NCBI GenBank assembly: GCA_945878845.1
Contig: CAMCUB010000007.1
Coordinates: forward strand, 1-64,000
Length of the DNA stretch: 64,000 nt
From: Erythrobacter sanguineus
Lineage (GTDB): Bacteria > Pseudomonadota > Alphaproteobacteria > Sphingomonadales > Sphingomonadaceae
Reading direction: 5' to 3'
A model generated the notes under the pieces. That model saw only the letters and a list, made by a program, of their open reading frames with translations. It searched no databases and was not told the origin of the DNA. Made by a program: the position numbers and the translations under genes. This document shows, piece after piece, positions 63,500 to 64,000 of this stretch; position 1 is the first letter of the stretch, and every line of letters begins with the position of its first letter.

Positions 63500-64000
63500 G
63501 CCGCCTCCCAGCCTGCGCGCGCGATGGCATAGGCGATGATGCGGGGGTTCTCGGCGTCAAAATCGGCGCTGGCGAAATCGAGATCCTCGCGCCGCGCCAT
63601 GCCGAGGCGCTCCATCAGCCCCCAACTGGCGGTGTTGCGCGCCACCGTCAGCGCGACCACCTCGTCCGCCCCGAAGCGATCGAAGGCGAGCGCCAGCGAG
63701 GCCGCGGCGGCCTCCCTGGCATAGCCCTTCCCCCAGGCATCCTCGCGCAAGCGCCAGCCGACCTCCATCATGCCCTGCGGCCCGCCCGGCTGGTTGGAAC
63801 GCTTCAATCCGCAGAAACCGAGCAGCGCGCTGTCCTCGCGGCGTTCGACCACCCAGAAGGTGTGGCCGTGGTCGGCGAGATAGGACTCGATCCGTCCCCG
63901 CAGCGCCGCTTGCCCGCCCGCGTCCATCAGCCCGCCGAGCCAGCGCATCACCGCGGGCGTGTTGGTGACGCGCCAGAACTCGGGCCAGTCCTCTCCGCGC
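63496..64000 (-). CDS. GNAT-family acetyltransferase, 5' end outside the window
   Basis: The visible 168 codons read EDWPEFWRVTNTPAVMRWLGG, GWRLREDAWGKGYAREAAAASL and RNTASWGLMERLGMARREDLDFA, the same RimJ/RimL-like fold as the next gene and clearly related to it. The start lies beyond position 64000; probably only about ten residues are missing. The two genes look like an old tandem duplication. Confidence 0.9.
   Translation of the reverse strand, partial: RGEDWPEFWRVTNTPAVMRWLGGLMDAGGQAALRGRIESYLADHGHTFWVVERREDSALLGFCGLKRSNQPGGPQGMMEVGWRLREDAWGKGYAREAAAASLALAFDRFGADEVVALTVARNTASWGLMERLGMARREDLDFASADFDAENPRIIAYAIARAGWEAA

Overview
The window is a high-GC alphaproteobacterial chromosome segment, most likely from Sphingomonadales (Erythrobacteraceae-like; Erythrobacter or Porphyrobacter is my best guess). 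This rests on gene content and order rather than on any rRNA. It encodes the alphaproteobacterial cell-cycle regulators SciP (DUF1153) and TrcR (DUF1013), small DUF1192 and DUF3035 proteins, a proA-nadD-rsfS-rlmH-envC-ctpA run, a bactofilin joined to an M23 peptidase, and a PlcP/Agt-type lipid-remodelling pair. Almost everything is dense housekeeping DNA with short intergenic gaps; no gap free of genes exceeds 300 bases.

Layout. 1-1830: an IS3/IS407-type insertion sequence running off the left edge, a gene remnant cut by it, and tRNA-Thr(GGT); this looks like the edge of an accessory island. 1919-9810: a + strand run gpmA-purE-purK-folA-ribF-ileS-lspA-DUF3035 lipoprotein, mostly with overlapping stop/start codons. 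10004-17014: CorC-type membrane protein, OmpA-like lipoprotein, CysQ-like phosphatase, sucC with a coupled periplasmic protein, and etfBA behind a LiuR-like operator. 17087-19943: three tandem paralogous periplasmic proteins with TonB-C-like ends. 19948-27447 (- strand): DUF445, an RND efflux permease with an unusual mid-protein insertion and its adaptor, a GlsB-type protein, sciP and its coupled upstream gene. 27584-35804: mnmA, serine hydrolase, phzF, pdxH, a DnaJ-like co-chaperone, YihY, fabI and a nucleotide-sugar epimerase. 35808-43464 (- strand): coq7, dsbB, ctpA, envC, rlmH, rsfS, nadD, proA. 43710-50138: M23 peptidase with bactofilin, acyl-CoA ligase, trcR, and the plcP-agt operon behind a candidate Pho box. 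50353-64000: GST, quinone oxidoreductase, clpA, a DNA exonuclease/ATP-dependent ligase pair, and several small-molecule enzymes, ending in a truncated GNAT gene.

The most rewarding signals are regulatory and structural. (i) A Pho-box-like direct repeat precedes a PlcP/Agt-type pair, which together predict phospholipid replacement under phosphate starvation. (ii) A dispersed 3'-end element is built on hairpins with an invariant CTCC loop and stems of different sequence. (iii) The etfA terminator stem doubles as the ribosome binding site of the next gene. (iv) rlmH has no canonical start codon at the expected place. (v) Two other palindromic repeat families occur, one of which supplies the ribF stop codon. 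I see no CRISPR array, rRNA, prophage or clear antiviral defence system.
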